From Alphaproteobacteria bacterium (GTDB lineage: Bacteria; Pseudomonadota; Alphaproteobacteria; CAAGCB01; CAG-977), in contig JAFVAT010000016.1 of assembly GCA_017480385.1 (NCBI GenBank), positions 1 through 35,373 of the forward strand: a DNA stretch of 35,373 nucleotides, written 5' to 3'. The notes under the pieces were generated by a model. The model saw only the letters and a program-made list of their open reading frames with translations. It ran no database searches and was not told the origin of the DNA. Shown here piece by piece: positions 21,395-29,558 of this stretch (within the stretch, counting starts at the first letter, position 1; each line of letters starts with the position of its first letter). The position numbers were made by a program, and so were the translations under genes.

Positions 21395-24300
21395 ATGAGC
21401 CCGCCAAAAAAGGACACTAAAAAGTGGAAACCGAAATTTCCCGGTGCAGCCGCCGACGGGGAAGAGGATCCGTATGTTACAGCGCAGCGCTTTGTTAATG
21501 TTTATCGTCAATTGCATGTTTTGCGCGAGGATTTAGTTTCCCGATATAATGAAATGCTGCTGGATATTGATGCGGACGCGCGTTCGACTTTAGTGGATAT
21601 TCCGGGCGGCAGAGACGTACGGGATTATCTGACGTATTTGGAACAGCAGAAATACGGTGACGATTATGTTTCGGAAGAAGACGATGACGAGTTTGTTTCT
21701 CGTGAAGAAAAGGCAAAAGCGAAAGCAATTGCCGATGCTTTGTCTTCTGCTCAGGAAAAAATGAATCAAAACCAAATGGCGGTTATGCAGCAGGCTCAGG
21801 AAGAAGCGCGGCGTAATATGGAAATGCTGGCAAAAACTTTGTCCGAGGCCAAACAGGATCCTTCCCGAAAAGCGGAAGCGGTTCAGCTGTCCCAAGCCTT
21901 GCAGTCGGCACAGCAGGAATATTCCACTTATTCGCATCAAATAGGTGATGAGACCGCCGGAGAAATAGAAAGCGTTCAATCGAAATTAAGAGCGCAGTAT
22001 GCAGCTCAGGCTATGCAGTCGCAGCAGCAGCTGATGCCAATGCCGATGAATTACGGTATACAAAGCGGCTTGGAAAATCTGTCGCAGGCGGGATCGCAGG
22101 GGTTGGATGCTTTAGTGAATGCCTTGACGGAGGCGCAGGTAAAATCGGCCGAGCTGCAGGCAAAAGCGCAATCAGAAACAATGGCGAAGATTTTTTCTCA
22201 AAGTCAGGAAATGACAGCGCGCGCTATGGCCGAAGCCTTTTCCAAATCGCAGCAGAATGCGGCTGAGGTTCAAGGAAATTTAATTGCAAAGGCGATTGCA
22301 GATTCTCAAAGAAACGCTAATGAAACTTTAGCGGCTTTATTTTCCTCCATTCAAAAAGGGGGGACGCTGCCGCAGGCGCAAACGCCGCAGATTGTCATTG
22401 AAAATAATAATTCGGCGGCTTCTGTTGCTCAAAGTGCTTCCTATGCCGAACAAATCAAGATGATGGTTCAGGCGCAGGTTGAAGCGCAAAAAGAAATTCT
22501 GGAAATGCAGAAACAAGCCATGGCGTTTAATGTTGGCAATGGCGGCGGCAGCGGCGGTGGAGGCGGCGGCGGAATGTCCGCTGCGGAACAGGCAAAGATG
22601 ATTGCCGATGTCGTTGCGCAAACACAAAGCGCTGTTTTGACGGAAACAATGGGTCAAATGATGCATCGGCAGGAAGAATCCCAACGTTTCCAGGCAACAT
22701 TAATGGCCGAGGCTTTTTCTAAACAAACGCAGGAAATAGCGTTGGCCTTATCCAATGCTCAAAAAGCGGTTCGAAATGATACGTTGGCGACGCAGGCTCA
22801 GGCTGTTGCTCAGGCCATGATCAGGGCTCAGTCGGCCACACAGTCGGAAACGATTACGGCGCAGGCCAAAGCTATTGCAACGGCAATGTCGGAGTCTCAA
22901 AATGCGCTGCAGGCCGAGGCATTGGCGACACAGGCGCGTGTTGTGGCCGAGGCTGTTGCAGAGTCTCAATCTAGTGTTCAGCGCGATGTTTTGGCAGAGC
23001 AGGCGCGTGTTGTGGCCGAGGCTATGTCAGCTTCTCAAGCAAGTGTTCAAGCGGAAGCATTGGCGACACAAGCACGTGTCGTTGCGGCGGCGGTCGCCGA
23101 GTCTCAGGGCGCAGTGCAGAAAGAAGTTTTGGCAGAGCAGGCGCGCGTTATTGCGGAAACGCAGCAGTCAATTCAGCGGGACGCTTTAGCGGAACAAGCG
23201 CGCGTCATAGCGGAAACACAGACGTCGATCCAGCGGGACGCTTTAGCAGAGCAGGCGCGCGTCATAGCGGAAACACAGACGTCGATCCAGCGCGACGCTT
23301 TGGCCGAACAGGCTCGTGTTATTGCAGAGACGCAGCAGTCAATCCAGCGGGACGCTTTGGCAGAGCAAGCGCGTGTTGTCGCGGAAGCCATGTCAGAGTC
23401 TCAGGCAAGTATGCAGACAGACGCTTTGGCCGAACAGGCGCGTGTTGTGGCTGAGGCTATGGCACAGCAGCAGAATGCTTCTTTGTCGGAAACGGTGGAA
23501 TTGATCAGCCAAAAGCAAATGGATCAAACCTCGGCTTTGGCTTCAGCTTTGGCCAAGCAGCAAGCCAAAACACAGGAAGTGATTCACACCTGGTCGCAGG
23601 ACGGCATGCCTTCGGGCGGCATTCAGCCCGTCCAGCCGGCGCATGATTATTACGATACGCCATATACTTCCGGTTATGAGGAAGAAAGCGTTGAAACTGT
23701 TCAGCAGCAGCTTGAACCGGAAGAAGAACAGTCGAAAAAGAAGACGCGTGAGCTGCCAAAAATGGATTTGTCCGATTGGAATGCCAATCTTGACGAAGCG
23801 ATCTCTTTGTCTCAGCAGGCGGCAGCTGAAGCCGGGTACGATTTAGATGATAATTGGGGATACGGTTATGCCGATGCTTCCAGTGAAGCAATTGATTATT
23901 CCAATCTTGATGAAACGGAAGAGTATAATTACCAAGATGCGGAAGGTTATGAAGGCGATCAGGCGTATTACGATTATCCTCAGGAGGATCAGGGCCTTTA
24001 CGGATACGTTGCTGCAGGTAATTACGGGGCATATTATTATACAGATGAAGACGGCAATCCATATTATCTGGATACAAACGGGAATCCGTATTATGTCGAT
24101 GAAAATGGCCAGGCTTACTATGTTGATGAAAACGGTCAGGCCGTTTATTTTGACCCGAATGCGATCAGCGAAGATCAGACTCAGGCGGCAGCTTCGTATT
24201 ATACAGACGAGAACGGGAACCCATATTATTTAGATGCAAATGGGAATCCGTATTATGTCGATGAAAACGGCCAAGCTTACTACGTAGATGAAAACGGTCA

Positions 24301-25927
24301 GGCGGTTTACTTTGACCCGAATGCGATCAGCGAAGATCAGACTCAGACAGCGGCCCCATATTATACGGATGAAAACGGAAACCCATATTATTTAGATGCG
24401 AATGGAACGCCGTATTACTTGGACGAGAACGGAAATCCGTATTATGTCGATGAGAATGGTCAGGCTTACTACGTAGATGAAAACGGTCAGGCCGTTTACT
24501 TTGACTCCAATGCCGCTTTTGAAGAAAACGCTCCGGAAACGACAGCCGCGGCAGAGGAAACTCCGACAGATGAGCCGCAGGAACCTGTTGCTGAGGCAGC
24601 GGAGACAGAGCCGGAAGAACCGGCATATTATACGGACGAAAACGGGACACCATATTACTTAGACGCGAACGGAACGCCGTATTATTTGGACGGGAACGGA
24701 AATCCATATTATGTCGATGAGAATGGTCAGGCTTACTACGTAGATGAAAACGGTCAGGCTGTTTACTTTGACTCCAATGCCGCTTTTGAAGAAAACGCTC
24801 CGGAAACGGCAGCCGCGGCAGAGGAGGTTCCGACTGATGAGCCGCAGGAACCTGTTGCTGAAGCGGCGGAGACAGAGCAGGAAGAACCGGCATATTATAC
24901 AGATGAAAACGGGACTCCATATTACTTAGACGAAAACGGGAATCCGTATTATGTCGATGAAAACGGACAGGCCTACTACGTAGATGAAAACGGACAGGCC
25001 GTTTACTTTGACTCAAATTCTGCTTTTGAAGAAAACACTCCGGAAACGGTAACCGCGGCAGAGGAGGTTCTGCCTGATGAGACGCCGGAACCTGTTGCTG
25101 AGGCAGCGGAGACAGAGCAGGAAGAACCGGCATATTATACAGATGAAAACGGGACTCCATATTACTTAGACGAAAACGGGAATCCGTATTATGTCGATGC
25201 AGAAGGAAAAACGTATTATTCGGACGGGTTAGGCAATGCTTATTATGTTAGTGAAGACGGAGAGCCTTATTATATAACTCCGGAAGGTGAACAGGTCTTT
25301 TATACAAGACAGACCGAAGAAAATGCTGAACTTCCAATAAAAGAGGAGCCTCCTCTGGAAGCTGAGCCCGAACTGCCTGCAGAAGAGGAGGAGCCGCCTC
25401 TGGAAACTGAGACTGAACTGCCTGCAGAAGAGGAGGAGCCGCCTCTGGAAGCTGAGACTGAACTGCCTGCAGAAGAGGAGGAGCCGCCTCTGGAAACTGA
25501 GACTGAACTGCCTACGGAAGAGGAGGAGCCTCCTCTGGAAGCTGAGCCCGAACTGCCTGCAGAAGAGGAGGAGCCGCCTCTGGAAACTGAGACTGAACTG
25601 CCTGCAGAAGAGGAGGAGCCGCCTCTGGAAGCTGAGCCCGAACTTCTTGCGGAAGAGGAGGAGCAGGAATCAATAGCGCCGCTGATACAAGCGCAGGATA
25701 GTTCTGTTTTAAAGCAGGATAGTTCAGATATTCGTTCTTTGTTGCGTTTCGAAGGTTCCGCAGCGGAAAAACCGTACAAGGAAATTTTGATTTCAACTGT
25801 TCCGTTTGTTTTTGGTCCGGCGGTTCATTTCCGCCCGAATATTGCTGAAAAAGAACCGTCGGCGCCATTGGATAATGTGGTGGTTTCATTAATTAAAGAA
25901 AATGAAGATCCTTATTTCAAAGGATAA
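21395..25927 (+). CDS. Giant repeat protein (1510 aa): coiled-coil, Tyr-nonapeptide and Glu/Pro repeats
   Basis: There is no signal peptide or membrane segment, so the protein is cytoplasmic or exported without Sec. Residues 1-120 are a unique N-terminal domain (PYVTAQRFVNVYRQLHVLRE). About 120-720 is Ala/Gln-rich coiled coil, including a Gly-rich hinge near 385 and DALAEQARVIAETQQSIQR repeats (about 580-690). About 876-1308 is roughly 30-35 nonapeptides of the form NPYYVDENG / QAYYVDENG, grouped in blocks separated by Glu/Ala/Pro spacers. About 1315-1428 is EEEPPLETETELPAE repeats. A short C-terminal domain (LLRFEGSAAEKPYKEILIST) ends it. It starts at ATG 21395 after GTGGAG. It could be a T4SS substrate or scaffold; no function is known. 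Cell-wall-binding repeats share 'YY.D.NG' but have Trp. Confidence 0.7.
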   Translation: MSPPKKDTKKWKPKFPGAAADGEEDPYVTAQRFVNVYRQLHVLREDLVSRYNEMLLDIDADARSTLVDIPGGRDVRDYLTYLEQQKYGDDYVSEEDDDEFVSREEKAKAKAIADALSSAQEKMNQNQMAVMQQAQEEARRNMEMLAKTLSEAKQDPSRKAEAVQLSQALQSAQQEYSTYSHQIGDETAGEIESVQSKLRAQYAAQAMQSQQQLMPMPMNYGIQSGLENLSQAGSQGLDALVNALTEAQVKSAELQAKAQSETMAKIFSQSQEMTARAMAEAFSKSQQNAAEVQGNLIAKAIADSQRNANETLAALFSSIQKGGTLPQAQTPQIVIENNNSAASVAQSASYAEQIKMMVQAQVEAQKEILEMQKQAMAFNVGNGGGSGGGGGGGMSAAEQAKMIADVVAQTQSAVLTETMGQMMHRQEESQRFQATLMAEAFSKQTQEIALALSNAQKAVRNDTLATQAQAVAQAMIRAQSATQSETITAQAKAIATAMSESQNALQAEALATQARVVAEAVAESQSSVQRDVLAEQARVVAEAMSASQASVQAEALATQARVVAAAVAESQGAVQKEVLAEQARVIAETQQSIQRDALAEQARVIAETQTSIQRDALAEQARVIAETQTSIQRDALAEQARVIAETQQSIQRDALAEQARVVAEAMSESQASMQTDALAEQARVVAEAMAQQQNASLSETVELISQKQMDQTSALASALAKQQAKTQEVIHTWSQDGMPSGGIQPVQPAHDYYDTPYTSGYEEESVETVQQQLEPEEEQSKKKTRELPKMDLSDWNANLDEAISLSQQAAAEAGYDLDDNWGYGYADASSEAIDYSNLDETEEYNYQDAEGYEGDQAYYDYPQEDQGLYGYVAAGNYGAYYYTDEDGNPYYLDTNGNPYYVDENGQAYYVDENGQAVYFDPNAISEDQTQAAASYYTDENGNPYYLDANGNPYYVDENGQAYYVDENGQAVYFDPNAISEDQTQTAAPYYTDENGNPYYLDANGTPYYLDENGNPYYVDENGQAYYVDENGQAVYFDSNAAFEENAPETTAAAEETPTDEPQEPVAEAAETEPEEPAYYTDENGTPYYLDANGTPYYLDGNGNPYYVDENGQAYYVDENGQAVYFDSNAAFEENAPETAAAAEEVPTDEPQEPVAEAAETEQEEPAYYTDENGTPYYLDENGNPYYVDENGQAYYVDENGQAVYFDSNSAFEENTPETVTAAEEVLPDETPEPVAEAAETEQEEPAYYTDENGTPYYLDENGNPYYVDAEGKTYYSDGLGNAYYVSEDGEPYYITPEGEQVFYTRQTEENAELPIKEEPPLEAEPELPAEEEEPPLETETELPAEEEEPPLEAETELPAEEEEPPLETETELPTEEEEPPLEAEPELPAEEEEPPLETETELPAEEEEPPLEAEPELLAEEEEQESIAPLIQAQDSSVLKQDSSDIRSLLRFEGSAAEKPYKEILISTVPFVFGPAVHFRPNIAEKEPSAPLDNVVVSLIKENEDPYFKG
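23115..23395. repeat. 57-bp tandem repeats (19-residue coiled-coil units)
   Basis: Near-identical 57-bp copies encode DALAEQARVIAETQQSIQR. Longer 69-bp relatives (23 residues, with VVAEAMSESQ) flank them on both sides from about 22890. Unit length in whole codons keeps the coiled-coil frame. Confidence 0.8.
24022..25320. repeat. 27-bp tandem repeats (Tyr-Asp-Asn-Gly nonapeptides) in higher-order blocks
   Basis: Each 27-bp unit encodes xxYY[VL]DENG. Five to seven units form a block, and six blocks occur. Later blocks are separated by a recurring spacer containing FEENAPET and PVAEAAETEQEEPAYY, so the block plus spacer (roughly 250-300 bp) is itself repeated. Copies are very similar, which is consistent with recent amplification. 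Confidence 0.85.
25339..25670. repeat. 45-bp tandem repeats (EEEPPLETETELPAE)
   Basis: About seven copies of a 45-bp unit alternate between a GAGACTGAACTG and a GAGCCCGAACTG version, encoding acidic 15-residue repeats. The alternation suggests expansion by a 90-bp double unit. Confidence 0.85.
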
Positions 25928-25992
25928 TGTTGCTTTTTTAGACTAAAACATAATATATAATAAAATAAAGACTCTAAGACGCGGAAAAGGAA

Positions 25993-26976
25993 ATGGCTGA
26001 AAAAGAAATACCGGAGGCTCTGTCATCACTGTTTGAAGCTGTTCTGGCGTATCAGGATACGCAGGAAGGCTTGGGGCGTGTTCGTTCAGTGGCGCAGTCC
26101 ATGTTCGGAGAAAGTTGGCGTGCGCAGTTGCCGGGTATTATAGCGGATTGTCCGGACGATCTTCAGCAACAAGTAAAAACAAATATAGATCGGGCTTTGA
26201 CATATGAAAAGGCGGCCTCCATATGGACAGAGGTTTCCCGCATGCTTGATCCCAGACGGCAGATTGATGCTGCTCAGGTCAAGGCTCAGATTCCTGAAAT
26301 GCAACGGTGGCTGTCCATTTTTGGAAAGGCCGGTCAGGACTTGCTGGCTAAACTGCAGGATAAAATCGCACAAACCGAAGCGAATCCGTCGATGGGCAGT
26401 TCCGTCACAGCGAACACATACGGGTTGACGGTTGAACAATTATGGAATTTTGATCATTTTATGCGCTTGAAAACGTATTACGATCAAACGATATCGCGTA
26501 CCAGCGCCAGATGCGTTCATTTGGGCGGATTGGAACTGAGCCAGTATCCCTATTTCGGGTATATCCTTGATTTATTAGATGAGATTCTGACCTTTGGCAT
26601 GGAAATCATTACGCCGCCGTATGCGCAGATTGTTCGGGAACGCTACAAAGGTGGGGAAGCCGCATTGAAAAAGGTTTTAATGGAATATAAAGCGGAATTT
26701 GACAGCAATGCGCCTCCGGAAATGTTGGAAGATGAAGAAACGATGGACGATATTAAAAATCGTTTGGGATCTTTGGCAGATAAGAACGAAGTGGAAGAAG
26801 ATATCGGACCGGCGCCCGATGGCTTTGAGGCACCTGAAGAGACCGCTGTTCATCAGCAGGCTCAGCCCGCCGGCGGTGCTGTCAAGCAGCCAATGGTGAA
26901 AGCACCGCAAAAAATGCCGGTGAAAGCGCCGGTACAGGCTAAGATGCCGGTGAAACGTCCGGTTCCGGCAGGCTAA
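25993..26976 (+). CDS. Unknown helical protein with Lys/Pro/Val C-terminus, T4SS locus
   Basis: This 327-residue protein starts MAEKEIPEALSSLFEAVLAY with AAAAGGAA close to the ATG. The helical N-terminal domain (1-130) is followed by YGLTVEQLWNFDHFMRLKTY and PYFGYILDLLDEILTFGMEI (about 145-210), then an acidic region (EMLEDEETMDDIKNRL). The basic tail is KMPVKAPVQAKMPVKRPVPA. No signal peptide, membrane segment or known family is recognised. The VKRPV tail echoes the N-terminus of the 12328-13344 protein. The gene lies 20 bases upstream of the secretin-like lipoprotein, so the two are probably co-transcribed. A scaffold or chaperone for the secretin-like protein is conceivable but not shown by the sequence. 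Confidence 0.6.
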   Translation: MAEKEIPEALSSLFEAVLAYQDTQEGLGRVRSVAQSMFGESWRAQLPGIIADCPDDLQQQVKTNIDRALTYEKAASIWTEVSRMLDPRRQIDAAQVKAQIPEMQRWLSIFGKAGQDLLAKLQDKIAQTEANPSMGSSVTANTYGLTVEQLWNFDHFMRLKTYYDQTISRTSARCVHLGGLELSQYPYFGYILDLLDEILTFGMEIITPPYAQIVRERYKGGEAALKKVLMEYKAEFDSNAPPEMLEDEETMDDIKNRLGSLADKNEVEEDIGPAPDGFEAPEETAVHQQAQPAGGAVKQPMVKAPQKMPVKAPVQAKMPVKRPVPAG

Positions 26977-26996
26977 AAATTGAGGATAACAGACGA

Positions 26997-28232
26997 ATGT
27001 TTTTTCAATACATCAAAAAATATGTTTTATCCGCAGTGATACTGGGCAGCGGGTGTCTTTTGATTTCCTGTGGCAGTGATATCCGTGCAGGGCGGCCAAT
27101 GGTTCAAATGGTGCGTCCGACATCTTTGCCGACAGAACCGAAAACGACTCGATCTGCGGAAATGGTCAGTCTGGAATCGCCCATGCGTTGTACCGTGCAG
27201 GAAACGCAGCAGAATATTATGACTGTTATTCCCTTTAAACAGGAAGCTTTTAAATTGGAGCGTGCGCAGAAAAGCGATCCTTTGCCGCGTTATGAGGTCA
27301 CGGGATTTTCTTTTGACGGTCAATCGGCGGAACGTGTTTTTTATAAACTTTTAAGTGAAGCCAAAATTAAAGTTGTCGGCGAGGGCGGTCCTTTTCCCGA
27401 ATTGGCGGCGGAAAATATTACGGGCGAACTGTCCGAAGTTATGGATATGATCGCTAATGCCGCTGATGTTTATTATCGTTACAACGATCAGCAAAAGGTT
27501 TTGATTGTTAGCCGCGAGGTCAGTTGGAATTTGTACGTTCCCGATAAACGAGAGGTCATGATTGCGGTTTTGGATTCTTTGCGCGGATCCGGTATGCATG
27601 ATTTGATCGTGAACTGGGAAGAAAGCGTTATTTCTTTTATCGGGGATAAAAAAATCGAGGATAAAGTCAAAAAGCTGATCGAGCTGTTTGATACGGAACC
27701 GAAACTGATCGTCTTTAATGCACAGGTTTTGCGTGTTAAGCCGTACGGCGCGGCAAAAGAAATCGTTTGGCAGGAATTGGTTGATATTTTTGGCGCGGAT
27801 CGGATTAAATTCATGCTGAAAGGCGTTATGGGACGGGCTTTGGTTACGGACTATGACATTAATCCGAAAAGCCTGCGGAATTTCTTAAACGCTCGCGGTT
27901 CCGTTACGCAGGTGTCTGAAGGCATGTTCATTGCGGCGAATAAGTGGCGGGCACGTTTTGATGTCGGGCGATGCGGCTATATGTCCATGCCGGAAGCTCA
28001 ACTATCAATTATGGCTCAAACGGAGTTGTATGGCGAACGGCGCATGAACACGGATATTACATTAGATTCCGATCAGGGGGAAGTTACGGCCTTTTCTGCG
28101 AAGAGCCGCTTGGGTGACAATATTGTTTTGATCGGGATTCCGTCTGCTTCTTTCAGTGATTCTCTGAACGGGTATGAGACGGTTGTTATTTTAACGCCCA
28201 GTGTGATCAAGTTGGTTAAAGAATTCAATTAA
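26997..28232 (+). CDS. Secretin-like lipoprotein (PilN/BfpB-type N-domains)
   Basis: This 411-residue protein has a lipoprotein signal with lipobox LISC, C25 lipidated. After a linker, about residues 98-165 look like a secretin STN/N0 domain (GFSFDGQSAERVFYKLLSEA, ending YYRYNDQQKVLIVSR). About 170-250 resemble N1-type domains (KKIEDKVKKLIELFDTEPKL, IVFNAQVLRVKP). The C-terminus (LGDNIVLIGIPSASFSDSLN, then GYETVVILTPSVIKLVK) resembles the end of secretin barrels. The length is short for a full secretin (about 500-650), so the pore region may be reduced. Outer-membrane secretin-like lipoproteins occur in type IVb pili and IncI thin pili. Here it would be the outer-membrane partner of the T4SS (inference). 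Confidence 0.65.
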   Translation: MFFQYIKKYVLSAVILGSGCLLISCGSDIRAGRPMVQMVRPTSLPTEPKTTRSAEMVSLESPMRCTVQETQQNIMTVIPFKQEAFKLERAQKSDPLPRYEVTGFSFDGQSAERVFYKLLSEAKIKVVGEGGPFPELAAENITGELSEVMDMIANAADVYYRYNDQQKVLIVSREVSWNLYVPDKREVMIAVLDSLRGSGMHDLIVNWEESVISFIGDKKIEDKVKKLIELFDTEPKLIVFNAQVLRVKPYGAAKEIVWQELVDIFGADRIKFMLKGVMGRALVTDYDINPKSLRNFLNARGSVTQVSEGMFIAANKWRARFDVGRCGYMSMPEAQLSIMAQTELYGERRMNTDITLDSDQGEVTAFSAKSRLGDNIVLIGIPSASFSDSLNGYETVVILTPSVIKLVKEFN

Positions 28233-28243
28233 AGGAGGCATAG

Positions 28244-29077
28244 ATGTCAGATCAGCAGCAGCGTCCGCCTTATCCGCCGGCTCCGCCTTATCCGCAGCAG
28301 GGAGGTGTTCCTCAGCCGCCGCGTCCGACCGGCGTTCCGCCGTATCCGCCCGGTATTAAAATGCCTGCCGGCGTTAAAATGCCGCCGCGTCCAATGGGAT
28401 ATCCCATGCCTGCCGGTGTTAAAATGCCGCCGCGTCCGGTCGGTGTTCCGCCCATGGGTATGCCGCCGCCCGGTCCTGTCGCTGTTCCCCAGTCTCCTCT
28501 TTCCGAAACACAGCTTCCGGTGCCTGCAGATACGGAGATTGATGAAGAATGGGGCGAAATTGACAGCGTTTCGGAACCCGATGTTGACGAAAATGGCTTC
28601 ATAGATGATTTAGAGGACGATTCTCCTGAACCCGAATCGGAAGAAGAAGATAGTGAACCGGCGGGAACAGGCCTTTATGAGGATAATATGGCAGCTGATT
28701 TCGGACTGCCTCCGGTTTTTGTCAAAACAAAACTTTTATTGCCGTTATTCCTTTTCTTTATTGTTTTCGGTGCTGCGCTGGGATACATGGGCAGCATGCT
28801 ACAGCAAAAAGGAGGCGGCGAAATGCCCGGTGTTGTCCGTAATATGGAAATTCCCAAAGGGCGCCCGCGCTGTGGGATTGCACAGAAAGGACAGGGGTGC
28901 GTTTTATACATTATGAATTCGCAGCGCCGCGAAGTAGAAGGGCGTGACTTTTTTACAATGGCGGCGGATATTTTAAATATACCGAAGTTCCAGATTGAAA
29001 CGGCAAATATTCGTTATGCAACGATGCGGATTCCTCCGGGATATATTGCGCTGCTGAATATTCCTCCGGTGCAGTAG
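28244..29077 (+). CDS. Pro-rich bitopic inner-membrane protein, T4SS locus
   Basis: This 277-residue protein follows an AGGAGG site. Residues 1-90 are cytoplasmic and proline-rich (PPYPPGIKMPAGVKMPPRP type) and about 95-145 are acidic. A single membrane segment lies near 163-184 (LLLPLFLFFIVFGAALGYMG). The periplasmic domain (about 185-277) has two Cys (CGIAQKGQGC), DFFTMAADILNIPKFQIETA and RYATMRIPPGYIALLNIPPV. The topology (long Pro-rich cytoplasmic part, one TM, small periplasmic domain) recalls VirB10/DotG- or DotF-like bridging proteins, but I see no family-defining motif. It follows the secretin-like gene by 11 bases and ends the block, with a hairpin at 29125-29152. Confidence 0.6.
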   Translation: MSDQQQRPPYPPAPPYPQQGGVPQPPRPTGVPPYPPGIKMPAGVKMPPRPMGYPMPAGVKMPPRPVGVPPMGMPPPGPVAVPQSPLSETQLPVPADTEIDEEWGEIDSVSEPDVDENGFIDDLEDDSPEPESEEEDSEPAGTGLYEDNMAADFGLPPVFVKTKLLLPLFLFFIVFGAALGYMGSMLQQKGGGEMPGVVRNMEIPKGRPRCGIAQKGQGCVLYIMNSQRREVEGRDFFTMAADILNIPKFQIETANIRYATMRIPPGYIALLNIPPVQ

Positions 29078-29124
29078 GTTTTCAGGCTTTAATATTAAAT
29101 ATTTGCGAAAAAGGATAAGATTTT

Positions 29125-29152
29125 GGGGGTTGAACAGGCTTGTTGAACCCCC
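29125..29152 (+). terminator. Hairpin ending the T4SS block
   Basis: GGGGGTTGAACA and TGTTGAACCCCC pair with one central G-G mismatch around a four-base GGCT loop. Only a weak A/T tail follows. It lies 48 bases after the last T4SS-locus gene and before the iscX promoter. Confidence 0.6.
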
Positions 29153-29241
29153 ATAATCATACGGGAATAAAACGGTTTTCAAGGCTTTTGAAAATTTTTT
29201 GTTTTTTGTCAAAAAAAATTGAAAAATTGTCGAAAAAGTAT

Positions 29242-29271
29242 TTGCAAAAGGTAAAAAAATAGGTGTAATAT
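29242..29271 (+). promoter_or_regulatory. Promoter of the iscX-RNase J unit
   Basis: TTGCAA (29242-29247) and TAATAT (29266-29271) are 18 bases apart, with AAAGGAG and ATG 29322 about 50 bases downstream. The surrounding 29160-29260 is very A/T-rich. Confidence 0.5.
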
Positions 29272-29321
29272 GTGTTTAAACAGACTTGGGAAACAAAGTC
29301 TTAGATAAAGGAGAATAAGTT

Positions 29322-29528
29322 ATGGCGTTACTTTGGAAGGATTATTGCGATATCGCAGATGCTTTGAACGAGGCTTATCCTGATAAGGCTTTGACCGATA
29401 TGAAAGATGAGGAATTGATTCGCTTGGTGAAAACGCTGCCGGATTTTGATGATGCCGGCGAACCGGACGAAACGGTTCTGAGCGCGATTTGGAATCGCTG
29501 GGTTTATGTCGCGTATCCCGAAGACTAA
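29322..29528 (+). CDS. iscX: IscX-family iron-sulfur cluster assembly protein
   Basis: This 68-residue protein starts MALLWKDYCDIADALNEAYP and has LPDFDD near residue 45 and ETVLSAIWNRWVYVAYPED at the end. It has the size and pattern of IscX/YfhJ: an LxWxDxxxIAxAL-xxxYPD start, a central 'LxDFDD' and a final AIxxxW. IscX is a small acidic protein that binds IscS and iron and tunes Fe-S assembly. In Enterobacteria it ends the isc operon; here no isc gene is adjacent. An AAAGGAG site precedes the ATG. The gene is followed after 30 bases by RNase J, so the two are probably co-transcribed. This pairing has no obvious functional explanation. Confidence 0.8.
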   Translation: MALLWKDYCDIADALNEAYPDKALTDMKDEELIRLVKTLPDFDDAGEPDETVLSAIWNRWVYVAYPED

Positions 29529-29558
29529 CAAAATTTTTTGATAAGGAAAGGTATAGTT

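Noticed and set aside
24327-25160. A 277-codon minus-strand frame rich in Pro/Arg/His
   Set aside because: Antisense of the Tyr-nonapeptide repeats; periodicity is inherited from the real gene.
24022-25320. Assignment of the Tyr repeats to choline/cell-wall-binding repeats or RTX
   Set aside because: Units are nine residues and lack the Trp and about 20-residue period of cell-wall-binding repeats, and they lack the GGxGxD pattern of RTX.
24022-25680. CRISPR-like or satellite DNA
   Set aside because: Units are whole codons (27 and 45 bp) in one uninterrupted reading frame, so they are protein repeats.
4864-29077. A conjugative plasmid or ICE transfer region
   Set aside because: No relaxase, oriT, integrase or partition gene is visible in the window; protein secretion is the more economical reading, though flanking sequence could change this.
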